Origin: Zoogloeaceae bacterium
GTDB lineage: Bacteria; Pseudomonadota; Gammaproteobacteria; Burkholderiales; Rhodocyclaceae
Assembly (NCBI GenBank): GCA_016791005.1
Contig: JAEUNY010000165.1
Coordinates: 1-35,777, forward strand
Reading direction: 5' to 3'
Length of the DNA stretch: 35,777 bases
Part shown: positions 25,586-35,777 of the stretch, in pieces
Numbering within the stretch: the stretch's first letter is position 1
Layout: every line of letters starts with the position of its first letter
Notes under the pieces: model-generated
The model's database searches: none
The model's input: the letters and a program-made list of their open reading frames with translations, nothing else
What the model was told of the DNA's origin: nothing
Translations under genes and position numbers: made by a program

Positions 25586-26827
25586 CTAACTCCGGTAATC
25601 CGCGTTGATCTTCACGTAGTCGTAGCTGAAATCGCAGGTCCACAGGGTTGCCCGGGCATCACCCCGGGCCAGGTCCACCCGAATCGTGATCTCGGCACTG
25701 CGCATGATGCGCGCACCATCCTCTTCCCGGTAACTGGCGGCCCGCCCTCCCGCCTCGGCCACGAGCACGGCGCCGCTGGCATCCTCGAGCCAGACCTTGA
25801 GCGTCGTCACGTCGAGATCGCCAATCCCCGCATAGCCAATGGCCGCCAGGATCCGGCCCAGATTGGGGTCTGAGGCAAAAAATGCGGTCTTGACCAGCGG
25901 CGAGTGGCCGATGGCGTACCCCACCGCGCGGCATTCGGCGCGGTCCCGCCCCCCCTGGATGTCGAGGGTCATGAACTTGGTGGCCCCTTCGCCGTCCCGC
26001 ACGATGGCCTGGGCGAGCTGGATCGCCACATCCACCAGAGCCTCGCGGAAGGACTCATAGCCTTCTGACGAGGCATCGACGATCTCGACGTGCCCGGCCT
26101 GGCCGGTGGCCATCACCACGAAGCTGTCGTTGGTCGAGGTGTCGCCATCCACGGTAATGCTGTTGAAGGAGAGATCCGCCGCCTCCCGCACCAGCGCCTC
26201 CAGGAGCGGCTGCGCAATGCGCGCGTCCGTCGCGATGAACCCCAGCATGGTGGCCATGTTTGGCTTGATCATGCCGGCGCCCTTGGACATTCCGGTGAGG
26301 GTCACCGTGCGCCCAGCCACATCGACTTGGCGGGACACCGCCTTGGGCAGGGTGTCGGTGGTCATGATGGCGTGGGCGGCGTCGAACCAGCCCTCCGGCC
26401 GCAATGCGCTGCGCGCCGCCGGCAGCCCGGCTAGCAGGCGCTCCATGGGCAGAAGTTCCAGAATCACACCCGTGGAAAAGGGCAGCACGGCCTCGGCCGC
26501 AACGCCCAACTCGCGGGCCACTGCGGCGCAGGTCGCCCGGGCGTCCGTCAGGCCCTGCTCTCCGGTACCCGCGTTGGCGATACCGGTGTTGATGACCAGC
26601 GCCCGAATCCCCGCCCCCGCAGCCAGATGCTCGCGACACACCTGCACCGGGGCCGCGCAGAATCGATTCTGCGTGAAGACTCCTGCGACCCGAGTGCCCG
26701 CATCCAGCGTGATGAGGGTCAGATCCTTACGATGGAGCTTACGGATGGCCGCTTCGGCAGAACCGAGGCGCACGCCAGGCACAGGGGACAGGGCTTGAGG
26801 GCTGGGGGGGCTGAGATTGACCGCCAT
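25586..26827 (-). CDS. argJ: Bifunctional ornithine acetyltransferase / N-acetylglutamate synthase ArgJ
   Basis: Recycles the acetyl group in arginine synthesis, moving it from N-acetylornithine to glutamate. The 413-residue precursor has [13 protein letters not shown] near the N-terminus and the self-cleavage site [14 protein letters not shown], where T193 becomes the new N-terminal nucleophile, followed by [10 protein letters not shown] and [15 protein letters not shown]. The mature alpha and beta chains would be about 192 and 221 residues. GGAG is 7 bases before the ATG at 26827. The gene is single and far from other arg genes in this window; it lies 69 bases after the HDOD gene and has its own -10-like element. 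Confidence 0.96.
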   Translation of the reverse strand: MAVNLSPPSPQALSPVPGVRLGSAEAAIRKLHRKDLTLITLDAGTRVAGVFTQNRFCAAPVQVCREHLAAGAGIRALVINTGIANAGTGEQGLTDARATCAAVARELGVAAEAVLPFSTGVILELLPMERLLAGLPAARSALRPEGWFDAAHAIMTTDTLPKAVSRQVDVAGRTVTLTGMSKGAGMIKPNMATMLGFIATDARIAQPLLEALVREAADLSFNSITVDGDTSTNDSFVVMATGQAGHVEIVDASSEGYESFREALVDVAIQLAQAIVRDGEGATKFMTLDIQGGRDRAECRAVGYAIGHSPLVKTAFFASDPNLGRILAAIGYAGIGDLDVTTLKVWLEDASGAVLVAEAGGRAASYREEDGARIMRSAEITIRVDLARGDARATLWTCDFSYDYVKINADYRS

Positions 26828-26864
26828 GCTGAACTCCACGCTCGCGATTCGAGACAAAGCGGCG

Positions 26865-26872
26865 ATGATAGC
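26865..26872 (-). promoter_or_regulatory. Candidate argJ -10 element
   Basis: GC-TATCAT on the minus strand (-10 at 26865-26870, 5 of 6) lies 37 bases before the argJ ATG. No -35 is clear. A CCCC/GGGG hairpin with a 5-base loop lies just upstream, after the HDOD stop, without a T run. Confidence 0.4.
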
Positions 26873-26896
26873 CCATCCCCATTGCGGGGGTTGCCG

Positions 26897-28426
26897 CTAC
26901 GGCCGGCGAAGCGACGCGGCGGCGAAGGCGAAGGAGACCTGCTCAGCGAAATGACTGCAGGCTTCAAAGGATTCCCGTTCGAGGGCACCGCTGCCCGCCA
27001 CCCGGTCAGCGAAGATCACACCGATCATGCGGCCCTGGGCAATGATCGGGGCCAGGCAGGCGGGGGTGTCTCCCACCACCATGCGGAAGCGCTGCAGGCG
27101 GGTTCCCGCAGGCGGGCTTTCCGGATTGAGCAGTACCGGGGACAAACGCTGGGCAAGCAAATTGAACACATCGTCCGGCGGCCCACCGAGGGCAAAAAGG
27201 AAGCGCTGGCACAGGGCCTCCGCCCCGGTTCCCAGCGCAGATTTTCCCGCCAGCTGCTGGCGATTGGCGGTAATGAGGGCGAACAGGACGCGCTCCATGC
27301 CGACGCCGCGCAAAATGCCTTCGAGGGCCAACTGCACCACCTCGTTGAGGCCGCCCTGGGTGGCGATGTGGTGCGAAAGTTCGCGCAGGATGCGCAACTG
27401 GAGGAGCGGGTCGGCAATGAACACGGTGGGGGTTGCCGCTGCGGACTCCCCCGTTGGCGACGACTCTGACTCCCGGGTCGTGCCCGCGGAAACCGACGGC
27501 GCCGACTTGGCGGGGGCCCGGATCTGACGGGCCGCTTCCGGCAAGCCGTAGAGTTGGGCAATCTGGGCGGCCCGTTCGGACTCCTTGGCGAGGGTGGTGC
27601 GAAGCTCGTCCTGGGACACCCCGACGAAGTCGCCCAATTCCTTGAGCACTCCATCCATCTCGCGAGAGTGCCATCCCGCCTCGGCCGCCACCGCGATACG
27701 GCTGCCATACCGCGTGGTCTGCTCCTCCGGGCCCGGCCGCCCCCGCTCCTCCAGCACCGCAGTGAGCAGGGGCCCCAAGCGCCATTCCCGCGCGAGGCCG
27801 AGGGAAATCTGACGCAAACGGAAACCGAGCTGCTTTAGCTGCACGTCTTCCGGCGGACGGCTCGGGTCCTGGGTCAGCGCCGCATCCAGCTCTGCGGCGG
27901 CTTCCCCGCCGAAACACCAGAAGGCCATCTCACCCACCGAGGACAGGAGGGTGGCGATGAAAATCTCTTCGGCCCGGGTATCCCGCCGCATCTGAGCCAG
28001 CGCGCGGGCCTGAACCGCGCCGTGGAAGCTGCGGGCCATCTCCTGAACCACGCGCCCGCGCACGCCCCCCGCCAGCATGGCGTCCACCAGGGACACGCCC
28101 AGGGCGATGTCGGCCATCAGGTCGAAACCCAACACCATGATTGCCCGGCTGATGGTGCTGATGCTCTGGCCGGAAGGATTGTAAAAAACGCTGTTGGCCA
28201 GCTTGAGAACTTTGGTGGTGAGGGCAGTGTCCTGCAGGATCACCTGGGCAAGGTGATGGGCGGTGGCGCGCTCGTCGCCGGTCACGTCCCGCACCGCCGC
28301 CACCGTCGCCCCGAAGGCCGGCATGTTCTGGTCGCGAATCAGGGCTACCCACGCCGAGGCGCCCTCGGGCGCGCGATCGCCCGCGGGAGGGAGCAAGGTG
28401 GACTCAACAGGGGCAGGACTCAACAT
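26897..28426 (-). CDS. HDOD-domain signalling protein with C-terminal GAF-like domain
   Basis: A 509-residue cytosolic protein. Residues about 28-230 form an HDOD domain (related to HD phosphohydrolases but without the metal-binding HD pair), with the typical stretch ILQDTALTTKVLKLANSVFYNPSGQSISTISRAI cut across two helices. A linker rich in Ser, Thr and Glu (about 305-340) leads to a region with GAF features (about 345-500, ending APIIAQGRMIGVIFADR). HDOD proteins take part in signalling, motility and stress control; no partner or ligand can be named. The gene lies between secA and argJ on the same strand, 93 bases after secA. The ribosome site is weak. Confidence 0.85.
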   Translation of the reverse strand: MLSPAPVESTLLPPAGDRAPEGASAWVALIRDQNMPAFGATVAAVRDVTGDERATAHHLAQVILQDTALTTKVLKLANSVFYNPSGQSISTISRAIMVLGFDLMADIALGVSLVDAMLAGGVRGRVVQEMARSFHGAVQARALAQMRRDTRAEEIFIATLLSSVGEMAFWCFGGEAAAELDAALTQDPSRPPEDVQLKQLGFRLRQISLGLAREWRLGPLLTAVLEERGRPGPEEQTTRYGSRIAVAAEAGWHSREMDGVLKELGDFVGVSQDELRTTLAKESERAAQIAQLYGLPEAARQIRAPAKSAPSVSAGTTRESESSPTGESAAATPTVFIADPLLQLRILRELSHHIATQGGLNEVVQLALEGILRGVGMERVLFALITANRQQLAGKSALGTGAEALCQRFLFALGGPPDDVFNLLAQRLSPVLLNPESPPAGTRLQRFRMVVGDTPACLAPIIAQGRMIGVIFADRVAGSGALERESFEACSHFAEQVSFAFAAASLRRP

Positions 28427-28519
28427 GCCCCGGTTATCGGCAGGGGCCGATGGGCCTTTAGGCTGGAGACGTGACGCAATGACCCGCCGAGCGCCACCGC
28501 GGGGCGCCGCGCCGGGTGG

Positions 28520-31249
<2,730 letters not shown>

Positions 31250-31284
31250 GGGGAACGCACTGACTCGTCATGGCAAAGTTCTGT

Positions 31285-31293
31285 AGTTTAGCA
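31285..31293 (-). promoter_or_regulatory. Candidate secA extended -10
   Basis: TGC-TAAACT on the minus strand (4 of 6, with the TGn extension) lies 35 bases before the secA ATG. No -35 is evident at 16-18 bp. Confidence 0.35.
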
Positions 31294-31324
31294 CGGGGGC
31301 TCTAGCGACCTATTCCGCCCCTTT

Positions 31325-31354
31325 TTGCCAAGGATCGGTCCGACCCGCTAGGAT
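31325..31354 (+). promoter_or_regulatory. Candidate dciA promoter
   Basis: TTGCCA (31325-31330, 5 of 6) is 18 bp from TAGGAT (31349-31354, 4 of 6). The start would fall on the dciA ATG itself. However, an AGGA ribosome site overlaps the -10, so a promoter further upstream may be the real one. Confidence 0.3.
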
Positions 31355-31360
31355 GCGCCC

Positions 31361-31816
31361 ATGAGTCAGCCCCTCGACCGCTTTCTCGCAGGCCACGATC
31401 CCCTGGCGCGCCTTCAGGCCCACGCGGGCCGCTTGGCGCGACTCCAGGAGATTCTGCTGCGGGCGCTTCCGTCCTACCTGGCCGACAGTTGCGGCGTCGG
31501 CAATCTGCGGGATCAGGAACTCGTCATCCTGTCCCGCAATGGGGCCACCTCGGCCCGCCTTAAGCAGATGGTGCCCAGCCTCCTGCAGGCCTACCTGCGG
31601 GAGGGCATCCTCCTCACCGGCATCCGCGTCCGCATCGAGAATCCCACGCCCATGCCAACGCCAAGTCCGCCTCCACAACGCACTGTTTCCCGCGGCGTGC
31701 GGGCAGACATGCTGGGATTGGCCGAGGCCCTGCCCGGGGACTCCCCGCTTTCACAAGCCCTGCGGCGCTTCGTGTCACGAACGGGCGGAGATGGTCGGTC
31801 CGGCGAATCCGCTTAG
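31361..31816 (+). CDS. dciA: DUF721 / DciA-like protein
   Basis: A 151-residue protein with an N-terminal DUF721 (DciA) domain: an amphipathic start (LDRFLAGHDPLARLQAHAGRLARLQ), ALPSYLADSCGVGNLRDQELVILSRNGATSARLKQMVPSLLQAYL, and a strand RVRIENP. The tail is Pro-rich and probably disordered. DciA is the ancestral loader of the DnaB replicative helicase; whether this member loads DnaB is inferred from the family. AGGA stands 7 bases before the ATG. Placement opposite secA next to the lpxC end of dcw is usual in betaproteobacteria. Its stop overlaps that of the next, opposing gene by 4 bases. Confidence 0.82.
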   Translation: MSQPLDRFLAGHDPLARLQAHAGRLARLQEILLRALPSYLADSCGVGNLRDQELVILSRNGATSARLKQMVPSLLQAYLREGILLTGIRVRIENPTPMPTPSPPPQRTVSRGVRADMLGLAEALPGDSPLSQALRRFVSRTGGDGRSGESA

Positions 31817-32001
31817 ACCAGCGGGACGAAAATCCGCTCCAGGAACAGGAGAATGAGGAAGACCAGGCCGACGGCGATCAGAAACTTGAATGTCCGCCAG
31901 GCAAACTGGCGGTAACGGACTTGGCCGGTCACCAAGTAGGCGCCCACCGCCACGGCCACCACCAGAAGTGTGAGGACGGCCAGCAACCGGACGACCAGCA
32001 T
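31813..32001 (-). CDS. Small two-span membrane protein, unknown function
   Basis: A 62-residue protein with two hydrophobic segments (about 2-24, LVVRLLAVLTLLVVAVAVGAY; and about 39-54, FLIAVGLVFLILLFLE), joined by a basic loop RYRQFAWRTFK, so both ends should face the periplasm. It begins 12 bases after the lpxC stop on the same strand and is probably co-transcribed. No family is recognised; small membrane proteins at this position are common in betaproteobacteria. The stop overlaps the dciA stop on the other strand. Confidence 0.75.
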   Translation of the reverse strand: MLVVRLLAVLTLLVVAVAVGAYLVTGQVRYRQFAWRTFKFLIAVGLVFLILLFLERIFVPLV

Positions 32002-32013
32002 GGCGCGAAGGCC

Positions 32014-32931
32014 TCAGGCGGTGACGGGGTCGAACAGGTGGGAGACGAATTCCGGCTCCCGCTGCGGGTCCTCGAAGGTGACGATTTCCCAGGCGCTGGC
32101 GTCCTCGAGGAGCACCCGCAGGATCTGGTTGTTCAGGGCATGGCCCGCTTTGTGGGCCGAGTAGGCGGCGAGCAAGGGATGGCCCACGAGGTAGAGGTCC
32201 CCAATCGCGTCCAGCACCTTGTGCTTCACAAATTCGTCCGCATAGCGTAGGCCGTCGGCATTGAGCACGCGGTATTCGTCCATCACGATGGCATTGTCCA
32301 GGCTGCCGCCCTGGGCTAGCCCGTGGTCACGTAGATACTCCACCTCCTGCATGAAGCCGAAGGTGCGCGCCCGCGCCACATCGCGGGTGTAGGCCTGTTC
32401 GGCGAAATCCACGCAGACTTGGGTGCCGGTGCGATCAATGGCAGGATGATTGAAGACGATGGAAAACTCGAGGCGGAAGCCATCGTAGGGCGCAAGGCGA
32501 ACCCACTTGTCACCCTCGACATACTCGACCAGCTTTTTCACCCGTAGAAAACGCTTCGGGGCCGGCTGTTCGACGATGCCCGCCGACTGGATGAGAAAGA
32601 CGAAGGGACCAGCGCTACCGTCGAGGATCGGAATCTCCGGGGCATCCACGTCCACCCAGGCGTTGTCGATCCCCAGCCCCGCCAGGGCCGACATCAAATG
32701 TTCGACCGTGCCGACCTTGACGTCGCCCTGCTGGAGCCCCGAGCACATCCGGGTATCCACCACCGAGTAGGGATTGGCCGGCATCTCGACCACCGGATCC
32801 AGATCGGTCCTGCAAAAGACGATCCCCGTATCGGGCGCAGCCGGGCGCAGCGACAACGTGACCTTCCGCCCGCCGTGGAGGCCCACGCCGGTCGCCGTCA
32901 CGATCGTCTTCAAGGTGCGCTGTTTAATCAT
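32014..32931 (-). CDS. lpxC: UDP-3-O-acyl-N-acetylglucosamine deacetylase LpxC
   Basis: Zinc deacetylase that commits UDP-acyl-GlcNAc to lipid A synthesis. The 305-residue protein starts [21 protein letters not shown] and has the zinc ligands H78 (TVEHLMSAL), H237 and D241 ([15 protein letters not shown]), the catalytic E77, and H264 (HKAGHALNN). The frame extends upstream to 33063, but those residues lie in the leader and terminator and are not part of LpxC. A terminator after ftsZ separates it from dcw, and an extended -10 lies just upstream, so it has its own promoter. Confidence 0.97.
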   Translation of the reverse strand: MIKQRTLKTIVTATGVGLHGGRKVTLSLRPAAPDTGIVFCRTDLDPVVEMPANPYSVVDTRMCSGLQQGDVKVGTVEHLMSALAGLGIDNAWVDVDAPEIPILDGSAGPFVFLIQSAGIVEQPAPKRFLRVKKLVEYVEGDKWVRLAPYDGFRLEFSIVFNHPAIDRTGTQVCVDFAEQAYTRDVARARTFGFMQEVEYLRDHGLAQGGSLDNAIVMDEYRVLNADGLRYADEFVKHKVLDAIGDLYLVGHPLLAAYSAHKAGHALNNQILRVLLEDASAWEIVTFEDPQREPEFVSHLFDPVTA

Positions 32932-32954
32932 TCTGGTTTCCCGCCTACGGTTCC

Positions 32955-32963
32955 ATCCTAGCA
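32955..32963 (-). promoter_or_regulatory. Candidate lpxC extended -10
   Basis: TGC-TAGGAT on the minus strand lies 23 bases before the lpxC ATG. It carries the TGn extension but has no clear -35. It follows the ftsZ terminator, consistent with a separate lpxC transcript. Confidence 0.45.
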
Positions 32964-33011
32964 CGGCCCGCGGCGCCCTTCTCCCCGCGTTGCGGCAGCG
33001 CAACACCGTTG

Positions 33012-33070
33012 GCCAAAAAGACAAGGGCGCGGTGCCCTGGACGGGAGGCTTCGTCCAAGGCACCGCGCCC
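33012..33070 (-). terminator. Rho-independent terminator after ftsZ
   Basis: Perfect 12-bp arms GGGCGCGGTGCC (33025-33036) and GGCACCGCGCCC (33059-33070) surround a second inner stem (TGGACG / CGTCCA). On the minus strand they are followed by TTGTCTTTTTGG. The hairpin starts 20 bases after the ftsZ stop. It should stop most transcription from the division cluster before lpxC. Confidence 0.88.
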
Positions 33071-33090
33071 GGCCAGGCAACCCGGCGGCG

Positions 33091-34233
33091 TCAGTCAGCT
33101 TGCTTGCGCAGGAAGGCAGGGATGTCGTAGGTACTCATCCCACTGGAACTCATGGCCTCCACCGCGGTGCGCCGCCCGCTGCGCATGACGGCCGGTACAT
33201 CGAGGTTCGTCACGTCGATCCCACCGGTGGCCGGACCAAAGGTTCCGGTTCCCTGCAGGACCTGCATCACCGGCTTCGCCACTGCAACCCGCGGAGCGCC
33301 CAGCCCGGTGGCGACGACGGTGACCCGCATACGGTCGCCCATCTCTTCCTCGAACACGGTGCCATATTTGACGAAGGCTTCCTGGGCCGCGAAGGCCTGG
33401 ACCGTCTTCACCGCATCCCGCACCTCGGACATCTTCAGGGAGCGACTGGCGGTGATGTTGATGAGCACGCAGCGCGCGCCGGAGAGTTCGGTGCCTTCCA
33501 AGAGGGGGCTGACGGCGGCCTGCTCGGCGGCGATGCGGGCGCGGTCGATACCGGCGGCCTCGGCAGAACCCATCATGGCCCGGCCCATCTCGCCCATGGC
33601 GGTGCGCACGTCCTGGAAGTCCACATTCACCAAGCCGGGCACGTTGATGATTTCGGCGATGCCACCCACCGCGTTCTTCAGCACGTCATCGGCGGAACGA
33701 AAGCATTCCTCGAAGCTGGCATCGTCGCCATACACATCGAGCAGCTTGTCGTTAAGGACGACGATCAGGGAATCGACGTTCTTCGCCAACTCCTCGACGC
33801 CGCTCTCTGCGACCCGGCCGCGGTTTTCGAATTCGAAGGGCTTGGTCACCACGCCCACGGAGAGGATACCCATCTCCTTGGCGATCTCGGCAATCACTGG
33901 CGCCGCGCCGGTCCCCGTGCCGCCCCCCATGCCGCCGGTGATAAAGGCCATGTGGGCGCCTTCCAGCGCCGCGGCGATCTGCTCACGGGAATCCTGGGCC
34001 GCGGCCCGGCCGGCTTCCGGCTTGGAGCCAGCGCCCAAACCACTATTTCCCAACTGAACTTTGGCCTGGGCCAAGTTGCGCGCCAGAGCCTGTGCGTCGG
34101 TGTTGGCACAGACAAAATCCACGCCCTGCACACCCGCGCGAATCATGTGATCGACAGCGTTACCGCCGGCCCCACCCACGCCGATGACCTTGATGATCGT
34201 TCCCGCGGGTACCTTTTCAAAAATTTCAAGCAT
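33091..34233 (-). CDS. ftsZ: Cell division protein FtsZ
   Basis: Tubulin-like GTPase that forms the division ring. The 380-residue protein has IKVIGVGGAGGNAVDHMI (14-31), CANTDAQAL, the GTP-binding GGGTGTG (103-109) and the T7 catalytic loop NVDFQD (203-208). A short linker leads to the conserved C-terminal peptide YDIPAFLRKQ, which binds FtsA and ZipA-type partners. A perfect AGGAGG lies 8 bases before the ATG. It follows ftsA with a 138-base AT-rich gap, longer than the other dcw junctions here, which may hold a promoter. Confidence 0.98.
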   Translation of the reverse strand: MLEIFEKVPAGTIIKVIGVGGAGGNAVDHMIRAGVQGVDFVCANTDAQALARNLAQAKVQLGNSGLGAGSKPEAGRAAAQDSREQIAAALEGAHMAFITGGMGGGTGTGAAPVIAEIAKEMGILSVGVVTKPFEFENRGRVAESGVEELAKNVDSLIVVLNDKLLDVYGDDASFEECFRSADDVLKNAVGGIAEIINVPGLVNVDFQDVRTAMGEMGRAMMGSAEAAGIDRARIAAEQAAVSPLLEGTELSGARCVLINITASRSLKMSEVRDAVKTVQAFAAQEAFVKYGTVFEEEMGDRMRVTVVATGLGAPRVAVAKPVMQVLQGTGTFGPATGGIDVTNLDVPAVMRSGRRTAVEAMSSSGMSTYDIPAFLRKQAD

Positions 34234-34342
34234 TTGCCTCGCCTCCTATGCACGAACGCCAACCGATACGAACCGCCCGAAGACCTATATTTAGTTGTTT
34301 GCGACAAAGTCTACTACTAAATCCAGGAAATCTGCAGCCACT

Positions 34343-34372
34343 GAAAAAATTCCGTAAAAATTCCGGCGGAAT
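34343..34372 (-). terminator. Terminator-like hairpin between ftsA and ftsZ
   Basis: On the minus strand ATTCCG (34367-34372, touching the ftsA stop) and CGGAAT (34349-34354) form a 6-bp stem with a 12-base loop, followed by TTTTTTC. The loop itself contains a second copy of GGAATTTTT. The stem is AT-rich and weak, so it would only reduce read-through. The remaining gap (34248-34342) is unusually AT-rich and probably contains an ftsZ promoter, but no clean -35/-10 pair stands out. Confidence 0.4.
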
Positions 34373-35601
34373 CAGAAATTCCGCTCGAACCACCCTTTCA
34401 TGCGGGCAAATACGTGGCGCATGTTGCGCGATTCGCGGGCCTGCATCCCCCGCCGTCGCTGCGCCACGCCCTCCTGCACCAAGCCCATGGCCGTGGCATA
34501 GCGTGGCTGGCACACCACGTCCGCCAGGCTGCCTTCGTAGTGGGGTGCCCCCACCCGTACCGGCATGTGGAAAATCTCCTCGCCCAGTTCGACCATGCCC
34601 TTCATTACCGCCGCACCACCGGTCAGGACGATTCCCGAGGACAGCAATTCCTCGTACCCGCTGCGCCGCAGCTCGGCCTGGACCAGTTCGAAGAGCTCGG
34701 AGACCCGCGGCTCGATCACGTCCGCCAGGGCCTGACGTGACAACTTGCGCGGGGGCCGGTCCCCCACGCCGGGGACTTCGATCATTTCCGCGGGGTCTGC
34801 CAGGGTGTGCATGGCCACGCCATGGCGGATCTTGATGTCCTCCGCTTCGGCGGTCGGCGTACGCAGCGCCATGGCAATGTCGTTGGTGATCTGGTCGCCG
34901 GCCACCGGCAACACCGCCGTATGGCGGATCGCACCCTGGGTGAACACGGCGATGTCCGTGGTACCACCGCCGATATCCACCAGGCAAACACCCAATTCCT
35001 TTTCGTCTTCCGACAAGGTCGCGTAGGCGGACGCCAGGGGCTGGAGGATCAGGTCGAGCACCTCGAGACCGCAGCGGCGCACGCACTTGACCACGTTCTG
35101 GGCAGCGGAGACCGCCCCGGTGACGATGTGCACCTTGGTCTCCAGCTTCACCCCGCTCATCCCGATGGGCTCGCGCACACCATCCTGGCCGTCAATGATG
35201 AATTCCTGGGTGAGGATGTGGAGGATCTGCTGGTCCGCGGGGATGGGCATCGCCCGGGCCACCTCGATGACCCGCTCCACGTCCATGGGGGAGACTTCCT
35301 TGTCCTTGATCGCCACCATGCCGTTCGAGTTGAAGCTCTTGATGTGGCTGCCGGCGATCCCCGTATAAACGTTGCTCACCTTGCAGTCGGCCATCAGTTC
35401 GACCTCCTGGATGACGCGGCTGATGGTGTGCACCGTTTCCTCGATATTCACCACGACACCCTTCTTCAGGCCGCGCGAATCCTGCGAGCCCATGCCGATG
35501 ACGTTGAGGTTCCCCTCCTGGTTGATCTCGGCGACCAGCGCCACGATCTTCGAGGTGCCTATATCCAGCCCGACGACCAGATCCTTGTTGTCCCTGCTCA
35601 T
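34372..35601 (-). CDS. ftsA: Cell division protein FtsA
   Basis: Actin-like ATPase that tethers FtsZ to the membrane. The 409-residue protein has the two phosphate loops GLDIGTSK (11-18) and DIGGGTTD (209-216), the 1C subdomain between them, a C-terminal adenosine-binding GIVLTGGAAVMKG, and the amphipathic membrane-targeting tail ending GWFERNF. The ATG at 35601 is 4 bases after the ftsQ stop, with the purine-rich end of ftsQ acting as the ribosome site. Confidence 0.98.
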   Translation of the reverse strand: MSRDNKDLVVGLDIGTSKIVALVAEINQEGNLNVIGMGSQDSRGLKKGVVVNIEETVHTISRVIQEVELMADCKVSNVYTGIAGSHIKSFNSNGMVAIKDKEVSPMDVERVIEVARAMPIPADQQILHILTQEFIIDGQDGVREPIGMSGVKLETKVHIVTGAVSAAQNVVKCVRRCGLEVLDLILQPLASAYATLSEDEKELGVCLVDIGGGTTDIAVFTQGAIRHTAVLPVAGDQITNDIAMALRTPTAEAEDIKIRHGVAMHTLADPAEMIEVPGVGDRPPRKLSRQALADVIEPRVSELFELVQAELRRSGYEELLSSGIVLTGGAAVMKGMVELGEEIFHMPVRVGAPHYEGSLADVVCQPRYATAMGLVQEGVAQRRRGMQARESRNMRHVFARMKGWFERNF

Positions 35602-35605
35602 ATGC

Positions 35606-35777
35606 TTACTTTCCCTTCCCCTCGGCCGCGACACGCATCGCGAAGCCATTCGGATACCGCAAATCCACGACTGCCGGCCTGACCGCCCGCTTGGCGACCA
35701 TTTCCGGATACACCTCGATAAACCTCGCCAGCCGCACACCAACCGGCGACTTCGGCTGCTCGCGGCCGATATCGACC
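35606..35777 (-). CDS. ftsQ: Cell division protein FtsQ, C-terminal fragment (cut by window edge)
   Basis: The last 56 codons of a gene entering from the right edge. The translation contains RLARFIEVYPEMVAKRAVRP and VDLRYPNGFAMRV, then ends EGKGK and TAA at 35606-35608. The VDLRYPNGFA motif is the characteristic near-terminal strand of FtsQ, which partners FtsB and FtsL in the periplasm. The order ftsQ-ftsA-ftsZ agrees. The reading phase puts the first complete codon at 35776-35774. Only the C-terminal part of the periplasmic beta domain is present. Confidence 0.9.
   Translation of the reverse strand, partial: VDIGREQPKSPVGVRLARFIEVYPEMVAKRAVRPAVVDLRYPNGFAMRVAAEGKGK

Noticed and set aside
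32932..33063. N-terminal extension of LpxC
   Set aside because: It covers the promoter and the terminator of ftsZ and does not resemble LpxC.

Overview
This window looks like a betaproteobacterial chromosome, perhaps Rhodocyclales or Nitrosomonadales. The grounds are high GC, the order rpe-gph-trpEGDC, the order ftsQ-ftsA-ftsZ-lpxC, secA opposite a DUF721/DciA gene, and a betaproteobacterial-style rRNA leader at the left edge. The genus is not resolved from sequence alone. No tRNA, CRISPR array, insertion sequence or transposase was seen.

Layout. (1) 1-110: minus-strand promoter and leader (boxB, boxA, boxC-like) of a ribosomal RNA operon whose 16S gene lies beyond the left edge. (2) 285-1592: thyA and folA (thymidylate synthase, dihydrofolate reductase), plus strand. 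(3) 1571-5667, minus strand: apbC/mrp (Fe-S carrier ATPase), dcd (dCTP deaminase) and an Orn/Lys/Arg decarboxylase whose 3' end overlaps folA. With thyA and folA, dcd makes this a dTMP-supply neighbourhood. (4) 5817-8245, plus strand: an OmpA-domain lipoprotein translationally overlapped by recQ. (5) 8269-13632, minus strand: an accessory segment with ParDE-type toxin-antitoxin genes, a class II Fic AMPylase with a conspicuous palindromic control region, a small lipoprotein, a palindromic repeat and a 994-residue MmeI-like single-chain restriction-modification enzyme. (6) 13722-14664: msrA and an FKBP prolyl isomerase, closed by a clear terminator. (7) 14822-24283, minus strand: rpe-gph-(candidate trp leader)-trpE-trpG-trpD-trpC-tamB, a tryptophan operon with a TamB gene attached at its 3' end. 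(8) 24390-25564, plus strand: apaG, a SAM methyltransferase and a very small membrane protein. (9) 25586-31249, minus strand: secA, an HDOD-domain protein and argJ; dciA (31361-31816) diverges from secA. (10) 31813-35777, minus strand: end of the dcw cluster, with the C-terminus of ftsQ, then ftsA, ftsZ, a strong terminator, lpxC and a small membrane protein.

Most of the window is core housekeeping. The parts most worth attention are the control region of fic (a central palindrome flanked by a perfect 12-bp inverted repeat), the helically phased repeat in front of parDE, probable leaderless transcripts for two accessory genes, the MmeI-like enzyme with an intact-looking nuclease motif, and a candidate Trp-rich leader peptide with mutually exclusive RNA pairings between gph and trpE.
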